Positions 9,705-18,835 of a stretch of DNA of 64,000 nt are shown piece after piece (the stretch's first letter is position 1; every line of letters begins with the position of its first letter). A program made the translations under genes and the position numbers. This DNA comes from Snodgrassella alvi wkB2. Lineage in GTDB: Bacteria > Pseudomonadota > Gammaproteobacteria > Burkholderiales > Neisseriaceae. The DNA lies in contig NZ_CP007446.1 of NCBI RefSeq assembly GCF_000600005.1, positions 2,010,894-2,074,893 on the forward strand, read 5' to 3'. Below the pieces are notes generated by a model. That model worked only from the letters and a program-made list of their open reading frames with translations. It made no database searches and was not told where the DNA came from.

Positions 9705-10883
9705 TTAAGATATACGTTCACATTTAAAGAATAGTGCACACAGCAAAATCAGCGTTGCCACTCCCCCGCCCAGCAACGAAACCCCGTTCCAGCCATAATG
9801 TGCATAAGCCATAGCAGAAGCAAGTGAGCCGAGTACACCACCGATAAAATACATACTCATATAACCGGAAGTAATCCGGCCTTTGAGCGCCGGATCAGAA
9901 CGATAAATCAGCGACTGGTTACTGATATGTAATGCCTGAATCGCAAAATCCAGCAAAATTACCCCGCCGATCAATGCCCATAAATGCACCCCTCCGGCAT
10001 ACAATAGTGACCAGCTAAGCAAAAACAGTAAGGCACAAACTATTGTCATCGCATAAGTGTGGCCTTTATCCGCAGCCCAGCCCCCTACATTGGAACCAAA
10101 AATCCCCAGCGCACCAAATAAACCAAATAAACCAATTGTACTCAAACTGAAATGATAAGGTGCATGGCTGAGCAATAACGTCAATGGTGTCCACAACACT
10201 GAAAACAAACAGAAATCCAGCGCCCCAAGCACACCACGCTGCCGCAATAACGGTGTACGCCATAATAACGACCAAACTGATACCAGCGTTTTCCAGTAAC
10301 CCAGAGTACTGTGTTCACGCTGTACATGAGGCAGTTTGCATTGCAAAATCAGTGCCATTAACAGCAGCATTGCCGCACCGAGCATATATACTGTACGCCA
10401 GCCCCACCAATGGGCAACCATACCGGAAAAAGTACGTGACAACAGAATACCCAGTAACAGCCCGCTCATCAGCGTACCGATTACCCGCCCGCGCTGTTCG
10501 GGTTCTGACAGACTGGCGGCCAGCGGCATCAGCACCTGAGCCACCGTACAAAAGGCGCCGACCATCACCAGACCGGCAATAAACAGCCATAAATCAGAAG
10601 CAAATGCTATCAGCAGCGCACTGATACCCACTACAACATACAGCGATACAATCAGCTTTTTGTTATCGAGCAAATCACCCAGCGGTACCAGAAAAATCAG
10701 CCCCAGCGCATAAGCAAGCTGCGTCAGCGTAATCAGCATGCCGCTACTGGCAACATTCATACCGAAATAGCGTGCAGTTACTTCTATCAGCGGAAAGACA
10801 AAATAATTACTGGCTACGGCCAGACCGATGGCCAGAGCCATCATAAAAATCTGACCGGAAGACAGTTTAATACTCTTATTCAT
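9705..10883 (-). CDS. MFS transporter (DHA1-type)
   Basis: A 392-residue inner-membrane protein with about twelve hydrophobic helices. Its motif-A-like loop is FLVPLGDLLDNKKLIV and a second is GGWAADKGHTY, with GWRTVYMLGA after helix 6. It resembles the DHA1 drug or sugar efflux groups; the substrate cannot be read from sequence. It begins 18 bp after the trpB stop, so it is probably transcribed with trpB, splitting the usual trpBA pair. Confidence 0.85.
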   Translation of the reverse strand: MNKSIKLSSGQIFMMALAIGLAVASNYFVFPLIEVTARYFGMNVASSGMLITLTQLAYALGLIFLVPLGDLLDNKKLIVSLYVVVGISALLIAFASDLWLFIAGLVMVGAFCTVAQVLMPLAASLSEPEQRGRVIGTLMSGLLLGILLSRTFSGMVAHWWGWRTVYMLGAAMLLLMALILQCKLPHVQREHSTLGYWKTLVSVWSLLWRTPLLRQRGVLGALDFCLFSVLWTPLTLLLSHAPYHFSLSTIGLFGLFGALGIFGSNVGGWAADKGHTYAMTIVCALLFLLSWSLLYAGGVHLWALIGGVILLDFAIQALHISNQSLIYRSDPALKGRITSGYMSMYFIGGVLGSLASAMAYAHYGWNGVSLLGGGVATLILLCALFFKCERIS

Positions 10884-10901
10884 ACATACAACAAATATTT
10901 A

Positions 10902-12104
10902 CTACAGACTAATTCCGTCCAGCCGGGCAACCGTATTAATATCTTTGTCCCCCCGGCCGGACAGATTCACCAGAATGACTTCATCCGGACTCATTTTCGG
11001 TGCATTGGCTACCGCCCATGCCAGCGCATGGCTGGATTCAAGTGCAGGAATAATACCTTCCTTATGACACAGCAAATGAAATGCTTCCATAGCAGCTTCA
11101 TCGCCCATGGCTTCGTACTCTACCCGGCCAATATCATGCAGCAGACCATGCTCCGGACCCACACCGGGATAATCCAGACCGGCGGAAACAGAATGAGTAT
11201 TCATCACCTGTCCGTTTTCGTCCTGCATCAGATAACCCCGGAATCCGTGCAATACCCCCATCGGGCTGTGCGAGCTGATAGGCGCGGCATGCTGAGAACC
11301 GGATAAGCCCAGACCACCTGCCTCAACCCCTACCAGACGAGTTTCAGTCACATTAATATAAGGATAAAACAGACCAATCGCATTCGAACCGCCGCCGACA
11401 CAGGCTACTGCTACATCAGGCTGACGACCGATAGCTTCCTGCATCTGCTGTATTGCTTCATTTCCGATAACACACTGAAAATCTCGCACCATTTCCGGAT
11501 AAGGCATCGGACCGGCTGAGGTACCAATAATATAATAGGTATCATCCACCCGTGCCACCCACTCACGCAATGCTTCATTCATGGCATCTTTCAGCGTACA
11601 TGAGCCGGAATCCACCCCAACCACCTGAGCACCAAGCAGCTTCATCCGGTACACATTCGGTGCCTGACGGCGAATATCCTCAGTACCCATAAACACCGTA
11701 CATTCCAGACCAAAACGCGCGGCTACCGTAGCAGAGGCCACACCATGCTGACCAGCACCGGTTTCAGCGATAACGCGCTTTTTACCCATTCGCTGTGCAA
11801 GTAAAGCCTGACCGATCGTATTGTTAATTTTATGTGCACCGGTATGATTTAAATCTTCTCGTTTCAGATAAATCTGTGCTCCGCCCAGATAGTCAGACAA
11901 GCGCCGTGCATAGTAAACCGGACTGGGGCGGCCTACATAATATTTTAAATCCTCATGATACTGTGCCCAGAATGCCGGATCAGCTTTCGCTGCATAATAA
12001 ACCTGTTTTAATTCAGTCAAAGCTGCAATCAGTGTTTCCGATACAAACAGCCCGCCGTGCTCACCAAAAAAGCCCTGTTCGTCAGGATAGTGATAATTTT
12101 CCAT
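10902..12104 (-). CDS. trpB: Tryptophan synthase beta chain
   Basis: PLP enzyme condensing indole with serine to tryptophan. The PLP lysine is in HTGAHKINN (about residue 88) and the phosphate loop is GGGSNAIG. Length is 400 residues. I prefer the start at 12104 (MENYHYPD) because a GGA-containing purine run lies before it; an upstream Met at 12116 adds four residues. It is the first gene of a leftward group and lies downstream of trpF, with 786 bp of decayed sequence between. Confidence 0.96.
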   Translation of the reverse strand: MENYHYPDEQGFFGEHGGLFVSETLIAALTELKQVYYAAKADPAFWAQYHEDLKYYVGRPSPVYYARRLSDYLGGAQIYLKREDLNHTGAHKINNTIGQALLAQRMGKKRVIAETGAGQHGVASATVAARFGLECTVFMGTEDIRRQAPNVYRMKLLGAQVVGVDSGSCTLKDAMNEALREWVARVDDTYYIIGTSAGPMPYPEMVRDFQCVIGNEAIQQMQEAIGRQPDVAVACVGGGSNAIGLFYPYINVTETRLVGVEAGGLGLSGSQHAAPISSHSPMGVLHGFRGYLMQDENGQVMNTHSVSAGLDYPGVGPEHGLLHDIGRVEYEAMGDEAAMEAFHLLCHKEGIIPALESSHALAWAVANAPKMSPDEVILVNLSGRGDKDINTVARLDGISL

Positions 12105-12230
12105 ATTTTTTTCCATTGAGCGACAATTTACCCGCAAAGTAAAACTATCCGGTCATATTATCACCTTTTAAATCCATTATCCCGTTATCCATACTTAATC
12201 CGGAATAAATAAAAGAGTTCTGCTTCTGTG

Positions 12231-12542
12231 TTAATAAAAAATCCCGATATCACCAATATAAACCCTGCTATCCAGAAAGATATCAGCATACCGCGGCAGA
12301 ACAGCATAAATGCTTTGTATCAGACAATACAATATTAAAAACGAAAACCAATAAAAATACAGGTTGTTAAATTCATAAATAAGCGCTGTTTCAAATAACA
12401 ACATGAACTTGATTACATGCTTATTGATATAGCTGTCATTATTTAAAAACCCAATCTTAATAAAACCAATATCGGCTGTCTGATAATCTAGCACCAACAT
12501 CAAGACATTACTTCCAATAAAAATCTGGAAAAATAGAATCAC
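12231..12542 (-). CDS. Hypothetical small membrane protein (doubtful)
   Basis: An open frame of 103 codons beginning with GTG. It has two hydrophobic stretches (about residues 2-18 and 65-84) and a high content of Phe, Ile and Tyr. I do not recognise it. There is no clear ribosome site and the base composition is more AT-rich than the neighbouring trp genes. It may be a real orphan, a fragment of a transferred gene, or chance in AT-rich DNA. A long perfect palindrome sits just upstream (12558-12589). Confidence 0.3.
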   Translation of the reverse strand: MILFFQIFIGSNVLMLVLDYQTADIGFIKIGFLNNDSYINKHVIKFMLLFETALIYEFNNLYFYWFSFLILYCLIQSIYAVLPRYADIFLDSRVYIGDIGIFY

Positions 12543-12557
12543 GATACAAAATTTTCT

Positions 12558-12589
12558 TTTATTTTTCTGTTTTAAAACAGAAAAATAAA
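12558..12589. repeat. 32-bp perfect palindrome
   Basis: Two 16-bp arms (TTTATTTTTCTGTTTT and its exact complement) meet without a loop. Position and symmetry suggest an operator or a cruciform-prone site rather than a terminator, since there is no loop. It lies upstream of the doubtful 12231-12542 frame in the decayed trpF-trpB interval. Confidence 0.6.
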
Positions 12590-12626
12590 TCAGTCGTACT
12601 GGTTAGTATTATTTTTATCGGGTCTA

Positions 12627-12788
12627 TTATGATGATCTGTCAATAAAACGTAAAATAGCCAGTTTCAGCACCAGAATATCCACAAGCTCAATCATTTCAG
12701 CCATATTGGTTTGAGTACAAAAATAATATTCAAACAGGATGATTTCACTCTCTGGCTTTTCATCTTCAAAACCAGAACCGCACTTACC
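12627..12788 (-). pseudogene. 3' remnant of an unrecognised gene
   Basis: An open stretch of 53 codons, closed upstream by a stop, with no start codon before residue 29. The translation looks protein-like (GKCGSGFEDEKPES, then ILFEYYFCTQTNMAEM, then LVDILVLKLAILRF) rather than random. I read it as the tail of a decayed gene. The acidic start resembles small immunity-type proteins, but that is a guess. The remaining intergenic bases up to trpF hold nothing I can name. Confidence 0.35.
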
Positions 12789-12923
12789 TTATAAATATAT
12801 TTTTATTGCTCAGTAATAAACTGAATAAAATTCAGGCTTGCGGATATTGCTTTCAGTTTCTATGCCATAATAATAAATACCGCATAAAAATTCTTATTTT
12901 TTATTATAAAATCAGATTATTAC

Positions 12924-13547
12924 TTATTCAGAAAACTGATTAACAGCCGCCATCAGAGCCCGCATTTTTTGCTCATCTTTAATTCCGGGCGATGCTTCCA
13001 CACCACTGGATACATCAATAGCCATAGCTTTGCTTTGTCTGATAGCCAAAGCAATATTTTCCGGTTTCAGACCACCAGAAAGTATCCATGGAATATCCAG
13101 CCTGTCAGGCAGCATCTGCCAGTCAAAAGTCTGACCTGTACCGCCATACTGCCCGGCAACAGCTGCATCAAACAGCAAAGCACGGGCATCTGTATATGTA
13201 GCTGCCGCAGCTTCAATATCAGCTGTTTCACCTACTCTTATTGCCTTAATATACGGACGCTGAAACTGACGGCAGAATTCAGCATTTTCATCCCCGTGAA
13301 ATTGCAGAACATCCAGAGGCACATACCTCAGCACTTCCTGTACTTCAGTTGTAGCAGCATTAACAAACAACCCGACTACTGTTACAAACGGAGGTATACA
13401 CTGAGTAATTGCCTGCGCCTGTTCAATAGAGACACAGCGTTTACTGCCAGAAAAAAATATCAGTCCGATTGCATCTGCCCCAAGCCGGGCAGCAAGTATT
13501 GCATCTTCAGCGCGGGTCATCCCGCAAATCTTGCTTCGAATTTTCAT
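12924..13547 (-). CDS. trpF: Phosphoribosylanthranilate isomerase
   Basis: Isomerises N-(5'-phosphoribosyl)-anthranilate in tryptophan synthesis. The start at 13547 (MKIRSKICGMTR) gives the canonical N-terminus with the catalytic Cys; the frame is open upstream into truA but that is not family sequence. The catalytic Asp is in LLFDAAVAGQYGGTGQTFDW, and the phosphate site is LSGGLKPENI. Length is 207 residues. It follows truA by 37 bp, the usual fimV-truA-trpF order. Confidence 0.95.
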   Translation of the reverse strand: MKIRSKICGMTRAEDAILAARLGADAIGLIFFSGSKRCVSIEQAQAITQCIPPFVTVVGLFVNAATTEVQEVLRYVPLDVLQFHGDENAEFCRQFQRPYIKAIRVGETADIEAAAATYTDARALLFDAAVAGQYGGTGQTFDWQMLPDRLDIPWILSGGLKPENIALAIRQSKAMAIDVSSGVEASPGIKDEQKMRALMAAVNQFSE

Positions 13548-13584
13548 CCTCTGCCCCTTTTCAAACTTGCCCGCAATATTGGCA

Positions 13585-14436
13585 TTAATCCAGATATGGC
13601 CACAACCATACGGGTAAAGCAGCTGTTTCCACACCCCATTGCTGTGGATAATCAATACCGGTCAGATATAATCCGTCCGGCATAAATGTTGGTGGTGCCA
13701 GCCGCCGGCTTCTGGCTGCCAGTAATTGAGCAAAGCCGGCCACACTCAATTTACCTGCACCCACATACACCAAAGCACCAACAATATTACGTACCATATT
13801 GTGTAAAAACGCACTGCCATAAAAATCGATCGCCATTAATTCCGGGCTGCCGACAAGGTTTAGTTTATATAAAGTTTTTACCGGTGATTTAGCCTGACAG
13901 TCACTGGAGCGGAAACTGGAAAAATCATGTTCTCCCACCAGCATTGCCGCAGCTTCACGCATTAGCGCCATATTTAACGGATAGTGAGTCCAGCCGACAC
14001 GGCTACGCAGTTGCGGCATACGTACTCGGCTGGATTCAAGCATATAACGATAACGCCGCCCGAATGCGTCAAAACGGGCATGAAATTCAGCGGCTACCGG
14101 TTGTACTTTGATAATACGAATATTTTTATCCATCGCTGTATTCGTACCGCGCAACCATGCTTCGGCACTTCGCAGCGCACACGTATCAAAATGTACCACC
14201 TGCCCCGTTGCATGAACACCGGCATCGGTACGTCCTGCTACCACAACATTGATTTGTTCAGCAGCAATGGAACTCAAAGCATCTTCCAGAACCGACTGAA
14301 CAGTATACAAACCATCCGGCTGCTTTTGCCAGCCGTGAAAGGCACGTCCATCATAAGCCAGAGTTAATGCCCAGCGCTGTACAGGCAAACCACCTTCATG
14401 CGTAATCACCTGATTTTCTTCTCTGTTAGCAACCAT
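13585..14436 (-). CDS. truA: tRNA pseudouridine(38-40) synthase
   Basis: Modifies uridines 38-40 in the tRNA anticodon arm. The fold begins [16 protein letters not shown]; the catalytic Asp is in [16 protein letters not shown]. The blocks [14 protein letters not shown] and [17 protein letters not shown] are standard. Length is 283 residues including an N-terminal extension of about 20 (a later start is possible). It lies between fimV and trpF on the same strand. Confidence 0.95.
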   Translation of the reverse strand: MVANREENQVITHEGGLPVQRWALTLAYDGRAFHGWQKQPDGLYTVQSVLEDALSSIAAEQINVVVAGRTDAGVHATGQVVHFDTCALRSAEAWLRGTNTAMDKNIRIIKVQPVAAEFHARFDAFGRRYRYMLESSRVRMPQLRSRVGWTHYPLNMALMREAAAMLVGEHDFSSFRSSDCQAKSPVKTLYKLNLVGSPELMAIDFYGSAFLHNMVRNIVGALVYVGAGKLSVAGFAQLLAARSRRLAPPTFMPDGLYLTGIDYPQQWGVETAALPVWLWPYLD

Positions 14437-14815
14437 GCCTGTTTCAAATCCAAATAAATCACATTAACCACATACAATATTATCGCATAGCCGTTAACTG
14501 CTTTCATATTTGAAACCTATGTAATTGCTCATTGCAAAGCAGCAATAAAAAATTGCCTGGTAATAAATCGCTTACATTATTAATAGTCCAGTCAAATCAG
14601 AATATATATTAGTTCAGAATGATTTTATCTGGCTACAATGCCCGTATCTGCGCGCCATTACGCACCACTACCCTATTTCTTAACAATTATATTCAGCTTG
14701 TTTCATAAGCTGATACACCTTAAAAGCAAATTTATAACCTGCAATAAAATCAATTAATAACTGAAATTTATATGCGTGATATATATTAAAAAATACGGCA
14801 AATTTACAGCAAATA
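14437..14815. other. Intergenic sequence between truA and the fimV terminator
   Basis: About 380 bp, AT-rich, carrying no reading frame I would defend. The 71-codon frame at 14680-14895 runs across the fimV terminator and has no ribosome site. Presumably it holds the truA promoter; I could not pick one with confidence. Confidence 0.5.
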
Positions 14816-14851
14816 AAATAGCCGAATTCCATAAACAGAATTCGGCTATTT
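14816..14851 (-). terminator. Terminator after fimV
   Basis: Perfect 14-bp inverted repeat (AAATAGCCGAATTC/GAATTCGGCTATTT) with an 8-nt loop. Read leftward it ends in a T-rich stretch 55 bp beyond the fimV stop. Confidence 0.8.
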
Positions 14852-14906
14852 AGTGTTTCAGATACAGAAATTAATGCAGCTGACAATTCAACCAAAGCAA
14901 GGAGAA

Positions 14907-17312
14907 TTAGCCACCTAATTGCTGTAACAGATTTTGTGCCTCTGCCAGTATCGCGCCATTAGCTTCATCAACCAATTCACGCAACGTCTGACGAGCAGTA
15001 ACTGCATCATCCATTTCCAGATACATTTTTGCCAGTTCCAGCTTGGCTTGTAATGGAATAGCCTGCTGTTCAGGAGTCAGAGGTTTATCAACCTGCTCAG
15101 GTTCAGCTGATTGTTCCAGCCAGTCCTGCCCACCATCACCGGTAGCAAATGAAGAGGTCGGCCCTGTTGGTGCAGCAGTTGCATTAACAGCTGGTGCCGG
15201 TTCAGATTTATCGTCTTCAAGCGCAAAGTCCATGGACGGAATATCAATTTCTTCCGTGTCGGCCTCAGGAGCAACAACAGGTTGATTGTCGGAATCATCG
15301 CTTATTCCTAATGAATCCCAATCAATATCTGTGGAAATAGCATCATCTTCTGCTGCAAATGCATGCTGATCATGCGGAGCCAAAGTCTGCTCAATAGAAG
15401 AATGCACTTCTTCAGGGGCAGAAGTATCCTGTTTAGATTCATCATCAAATTTAAAGTCTTCATCCCACTGCAAATCAGCCAGAGAATTTAATGAATCATC
15501 TTCTGATGCTGCCGGTTTAGACTGCTGTTCGGGCTGTACGACATCCAAATCAGAGCTGAAGGATATATCTGACGGTTGTAAATCACTATCTGATGATGCG
15601 TTATCCTGTAACACAAAATCCTGATGTGCTTCAGCCTGAGATTCATCCGGATGTTGCTCTTCTGCAACTACCCATTCAAAATCCGTATTGTCTGCCACCT
15701 CTTCCTGAGGTTCTGTAACAGCCGGTTCATTCGAAGTCAGAACTTCGGGCTGTTCAGTTTCATCAATCTGATCCAGCCATGATAAATCGTCATTACTATC
15801 CAGCTCAGCAGATGACGGTGCAGCCGTATCTGCGCTAGTTGCAGGTGTATCATCAGTGAAATTGAAATTCAGCCAGTCAGTATCGTCTTCTTCCTGCTTG
15901 GCTTCTGTTACTTTTTTATCAGGTACCTGTGATACAGGCTCTGAATGTACTTCCTTAGCAGGAACAGATTTATTATCTGCCTGAGCCGGTTTATCCGATG
16001 CTGCGGCATCATTCAGCCACGACCAGTCGTCGTCATCTGCAGCAGCACTGGCTGTAGTCGTTACTGCTGTAGCAGCCGCAGCTGTTTTAGCTGTAGTAGC
16101 TGGTACAGATGTAGATGTAGATGTAGATGTAGACGTAGACTGACTGACTACAGAAGGTTCAGTCTCAAATACCACATCATCATCTTCATCATACTCAGTA
16201 CTGTATTCTATGCTGTTGCGTTTTCTGCTTCGTTGCCAGAGTAAGGCAGCAATCAACAGAACACCGGCCAAACCGGCCAGAGCATATGACCACCATGAAG
16301 GCAGCATGGATTCTTCAGCCGGTTCTTCTGCAGGCTGAACAGGTTGTGTATTAACTTTAGGCTGTACAGGTACTGCCTTCACCACAGATGCCGCACTTGC
16401 AGCCGGAGCTGAAGCCTGTGCAACTTCTGAAGCCTGAATAGTGGCTGAAGCCTGAGCAGGAACTGAAGACGCTGCTGATGTTTCTGCTTTAACAGTGTTT
16501 TCTTTAGTTTGAGCTTCCGACGCAGCCGTATCTCTGGTATTAGCGGCTACTTTGGGATTGTCTTTTTCTTTTGTTACCGCCGGTGTTGTATTTTGTGTCA
16601 CTTCCGGTTTTACAGCTGTTTTAAGTGGTACTTTGGATAATTTTTTCAGCTGTGAAGTAGAAGGAATATTCAGACTAATATTGCGATACATCAAATCAGG
16701 ATTACCGTTACGAAAAGCATTCGGGTTAGCAACCTGTATAGCATGCATGGTCTGCTCTAAACTCAGTCCCTGCGGCCGTACCTTACGCGCAACATCCATC
16801 AGGGTTTCATTATTATCGACATTATATTTCACTACCGCATTTTCGGAAGCAAGGCCGTTTTGCAGTGCTACAGCAGCCCGTGCTGCAGATTTTTCTCTTG
16901 CAGAACGCACTGGTGCAGAATGTACAGATTTAGGATGTTTGCCGGTTGCTTTATTTTTTCCAGCCGAATGATGGCGTTCAGGTGGATCCAGCAACGCAGT
17001 ATACTGCCGCCCCTGACTGCCGGTAACAAGACTGAAAGTCAGCATCGGATCATGCACAGGTTTACTGGAGCGCAAATGAATTATGGCATTTTGTCCTTGT
17101 GCTGATACACGCACCTGTAACGGAGCTCCGGAAACAGCAGGCCGCCCGTGTAATGCTGCTTTGGCTTCATCACCAGTTACCACAATACTACCTGAGAACG
17201 GCTCTCCCAGCGCCGAATTAACCTGTAAGCTACCCAGACCTGCCCATGCAGGTGCACTGGCCAACATACATAAAGACAGTGCGATGATCTTTAAATTATT
17301 TGCGTTTTTCAA
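14907..17312 (-). CDS. fimV: FimV/TspA-like LysM membrane protein
   Basis: An 801-residue inner-membrane protein of the FimV family, which in relatives organises type IV pili and polar complexes. Signal peptide (residues 1-24, ending APAWA), then the FimV N-terminal beta domain (GLGSLQVNSALGEPF). A LysM-like region follows about residues 160-215 (VKYNVDNNETLMDVARKV). Next come an Ala/Ser/Pro-rich linker and one membrane helix about 340-358 (WWSYALAGLAGVLLIAALLW). A long acidic cytoplasmic region with repeated DDxxW motifs leads to the FimV C-terminal helical module (KLELAKMYLEMDDAVTARQ). A Ser-Thr repeat lies just after the helix. Upstream of truA, as in many proteobacteria. Confidence 0.9.
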   Translation of the reverse strand: MKNANNLKIIALSLCMLASAPAWAGLGSLQVNSALGEPFSGSIVVTGDEAKAALHGRPAVSGAPLQVRVSAQGQNAIIHLRSSKPVHDPMLTFSLVTGSQGRQYTALLDPPERHHSAGKNKATGKHPKSVHSAPVRSAREKSAARAAVALQNGLASENAVVKYNVDNNETLMDVARKVRPQGLSLEQTMHAIQVANPNAFRNGNPDLMYRNISLNIPSTSQLKKLSKVPLKTAVKPEVTQNTTPAVTKEKDNPKVAANTRDTAASEAQTKENTVKAETSAASSVPAQASATIQASEVAQASAPAASAASVVKAVPVQPKVNTQPVQPAEEPAEESMLPSWWSYALAGLAGVLLIAALLWQRSRKRNSIEYSTEYDEDDDVVFETEPSVVSQSTSTSTSTSTSVPATTAKTAAAATAVTTTASAAADDDDWSWLNDAAASDKPAQADNKSVPAKEVHSEPVSQVPDKKVTEAKQEEDDTDWLNFNFTDDTPATSADTAAPSSAELDSNDDLSWLDQIDETEQPEVLTSNEPAVTEPQEEVADNTDFEWVVAEEQHPDESQAEAHQDFVLQDNASSDSDLQPSDISFSSDLDVVQPEQQSKPAASEDDSLNSLADLQWDEDFKFDDESKQDTSAPEEVHSSIEQTLAPHDQHAFAAEDDAISTDIDWDSLGISDDSDNQPVVAPEADTEEIDIPSMDFALEDDKSEPAPAVNATAAPTGPTSSFATGDGGQDWLEQSAEPEQVDKPLTPEQQAIPLQAKLELAKMYLEMDDAVTARQTLRELVDEANGAILAEAQNLLQQLGG
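16108..16140 (-). repeat. Hexanucleotide repeat in fimV (Ser-Thr run)
   Basis: About five and a half copies of a GATGTA-type hexamer encode a short run of alternating Ser and Thr just inside the cytoplasmic side of FimV. Changes in copy number would keep frame and only alter linker length. Confidence 0.8.
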
Positions 17313-17698
17313 TCCCGTACCCTCACCGGTAATGCACCAATGCCGTCAGGCGTGTGCCTATTCATTATGAAAATTTCTACAAGTATACTTAAATAAATGC
17401 AATTGGCGTTTAACTTTCACTAAACCTGTTTTTATATTATCTCACGCTATAATAGCTTTTGCGACACTTTAATGCCAACTTACCTGTACCTGATTTGCTT
17501 TCTAACTGTATTTATCTGTGGACATTTTCATACGAACCACACTCAGGAAGGTCTGAAACCAATATACAACAATAGTTAAATTTTGTTTAATACCTTGCTT
17601 TAACACGTGCCAAGTGTAAAAACTCAGGGTATCATGGCATCTATCTGTCACCTTTAATTTAACCCGTAACCGGAAAATAAAGATATCCAGTCCTGATA
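17313..17698. other. Divergent intergenic region fimV / yciB
   Basis: About 385 bp between divergent genes, so it should hold both promoters. I see AT-rich sequence and no clear -35/-10 pair, operator or RNA structure that I would assert. Confidence 0.5.
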
Positions 17699-18235
17699 AT
17701 GAAAGCTGCATTTGAATTTTTGGTAGTCATTCTTTTCTTTGCTACCTATGCCTTAACTAAAAATATTATTCTTGCCACCGAAGTAGCCGTCGCAGCAGGT
17801 ATTATTCAGGCTGTGTGGTGCCTGTTTAAATACCGGCGCCTGCAAACAATGCAGTGGGTTAGTCTGTTACTGGTCGTCATACTGGGCGGAGCGACTATAA
17901 TTTTAAAAAATGCGCACTTCATTATGTGGAAGCCGACCGTCCTGTTCTGGGTTATGTCCGCCGGTCTGATGATTTCACATTTGTGTGGTAAAAATGTACT
18001 GAAAAGTACCATTGGCAAAGAAATAAATATGCCTGAACCTGCATGGCGTAAACTTACTTATATCTGGGTAGTATTTCTGCTGGCACTGGGTTCGCTTAAT
18101 CTCTGGGTGGCTTATACCTTTACAGAAGCACAATGGGTTAATTTCAAACTCTTTGGCAGTACCACCATATTATTTTTATTTCTTATTGGACAAGCAGTAT
18201 ATATTAGTCAGTATACTAAAAAGGATGAGTTGTAA
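17699..18235 (+). CDS. yciB: Inner membrane septation protein A family (YciB)
   Basis: A 178-residue integral membrane protein with five hydrophobic helices, of the YciB/IspZ family linked to cell-envelope and septum integrity. Recognisable parts are MKAAFEFLVVILFFATY at the start, then KPTVLFWVMSAGLMISH and MPEPAWRKLTYIWVVFLLALGSLNLWVA. Its stop codon overlaps the start of yciI, so the two are translationally coupled at the head of a five-gene rightward run. Confidence 0.92.
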   Translation: MKAAFEFLVVILFFATYALTKNIILATEVAVAAGIIQAVWCLFKYRRLQTMQWVSLLLVVILGGATIILKNAHFIMWKPTVLFWVMSAGLMISHLCGKNVLKSTIGKEINMPEPAWRKLTYIWVVFLLALGSLNLWVAYTFTEAQWVNFKLFGSTTILFLFLIGQAVYISQYTKKDEL

Positions 18236-18528
18236 TGCTGTTTATGTTAATGGCCACTGATGCCGATAACAGTCACGAAGCACGTATGCAAGCACGGCCA
18301 AAACATTTGGCGCGTTTAGAAGAACTAAAGGCACAAAACCGTTTGGTTCTGGCAGGCCCCAATCCCCTCCCGGACGATGACAGCCATTTTTCCGGCAGTC
18401 TGATTGTTGCCGAATTTGAATCTCTGGATGAAGCTCAGGCATGGGCTGAGCAGGATCCTTACGTTGATGCCGGAGTATTTGAAGAAATTCTCATCCGCCC
18501 TTTTAAAAAAATTCTGCCAAATGACTGA
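18235..18528 (+). CDS. yciI: YciI family protein
   Basis: A 97-residue small ferredoxin-like-fold protein. Family features are MLFMLMATD at the start, R-P-x-H-L-x-x-L (RPKHLARLEELK), a middle GSLIVAEFESLDEAQAWAEQDPY with the conserved Asp-Pro, and GVFEEILIRPF. The reaction is not established. The start overlaps the yciB stop by one base and the end overlaps bolA by eight. Confidence 0.92.
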   Translation: MLFMLMATDADNSHEARMQARPKHLARLEELKAQNRLVLAGPNPLPDDDSHFSGSLIVAEFESLDEAQAWAEQDPYVDAGVFEEILIRPFKKILPND

Positions 18529-18796
18529 TATTCAGACTATTATTCAAACGCGTCTGCAAATACTGGCTCCGCAGCAACTGGAACTGACCGATGACAGTCA
18601 TTTACATGCAGGACATAAAGGTCACAGGGGTGGCGGACATTACAGCCTGCTGATTGTCAGCGATGCTTTTATCGGTTTATCACGTCTGGCCCGACAGCGT
18701 AAGATCCATCAATTACTTGAAGATTTATTCAGAACAAATACCATTCATGCTTTAAGCATCAGGGCATGCACAAACATTGAATATTTAACCAGATAA
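18521..18796 (+). CDS. bolA: BolA family protein
   Basis: A 91-residue BolA-fold protein. Such proteins pair with monothiol glutaredoxins in iron-sulfur handling or act as stress regulators. I start it at 18521 (MTDIQTII) because this overlaps the yciI stop and gives the family N-terminus. Conserved: ELTDDSHLHAGH, then GGGHYSLLIVSDAF, RLARQRKIHQLL and IHALSIRA with the invariant His. Third gene of the yciB operon. Confidence 0.92.
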   Translation: MTDIQTIIQTRLQILAPQQLELTDDSHLHAGHKGHRGGGHYSLLIVSDAFIGLSRLARQRKIHQLLEDLFRTNTIHALSIRACTNIEYLTR

Positions 18797-18835
18797 TAAT
18801 CTACTTTATCTACTTAAACTAAAAGAGAGTTAACC

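Noticed and set aside
12969-13685. 238-codon rightward ORF over trpF
   Set aside because: Antisense to the clearly conserved trpF and truA; codon content is a mirror artefact.
14680-14895. 71-codon leftward ORF after fimV
   Set aside because: Runs through the 14-bp terminator hairpin and lacks a ribosome site.
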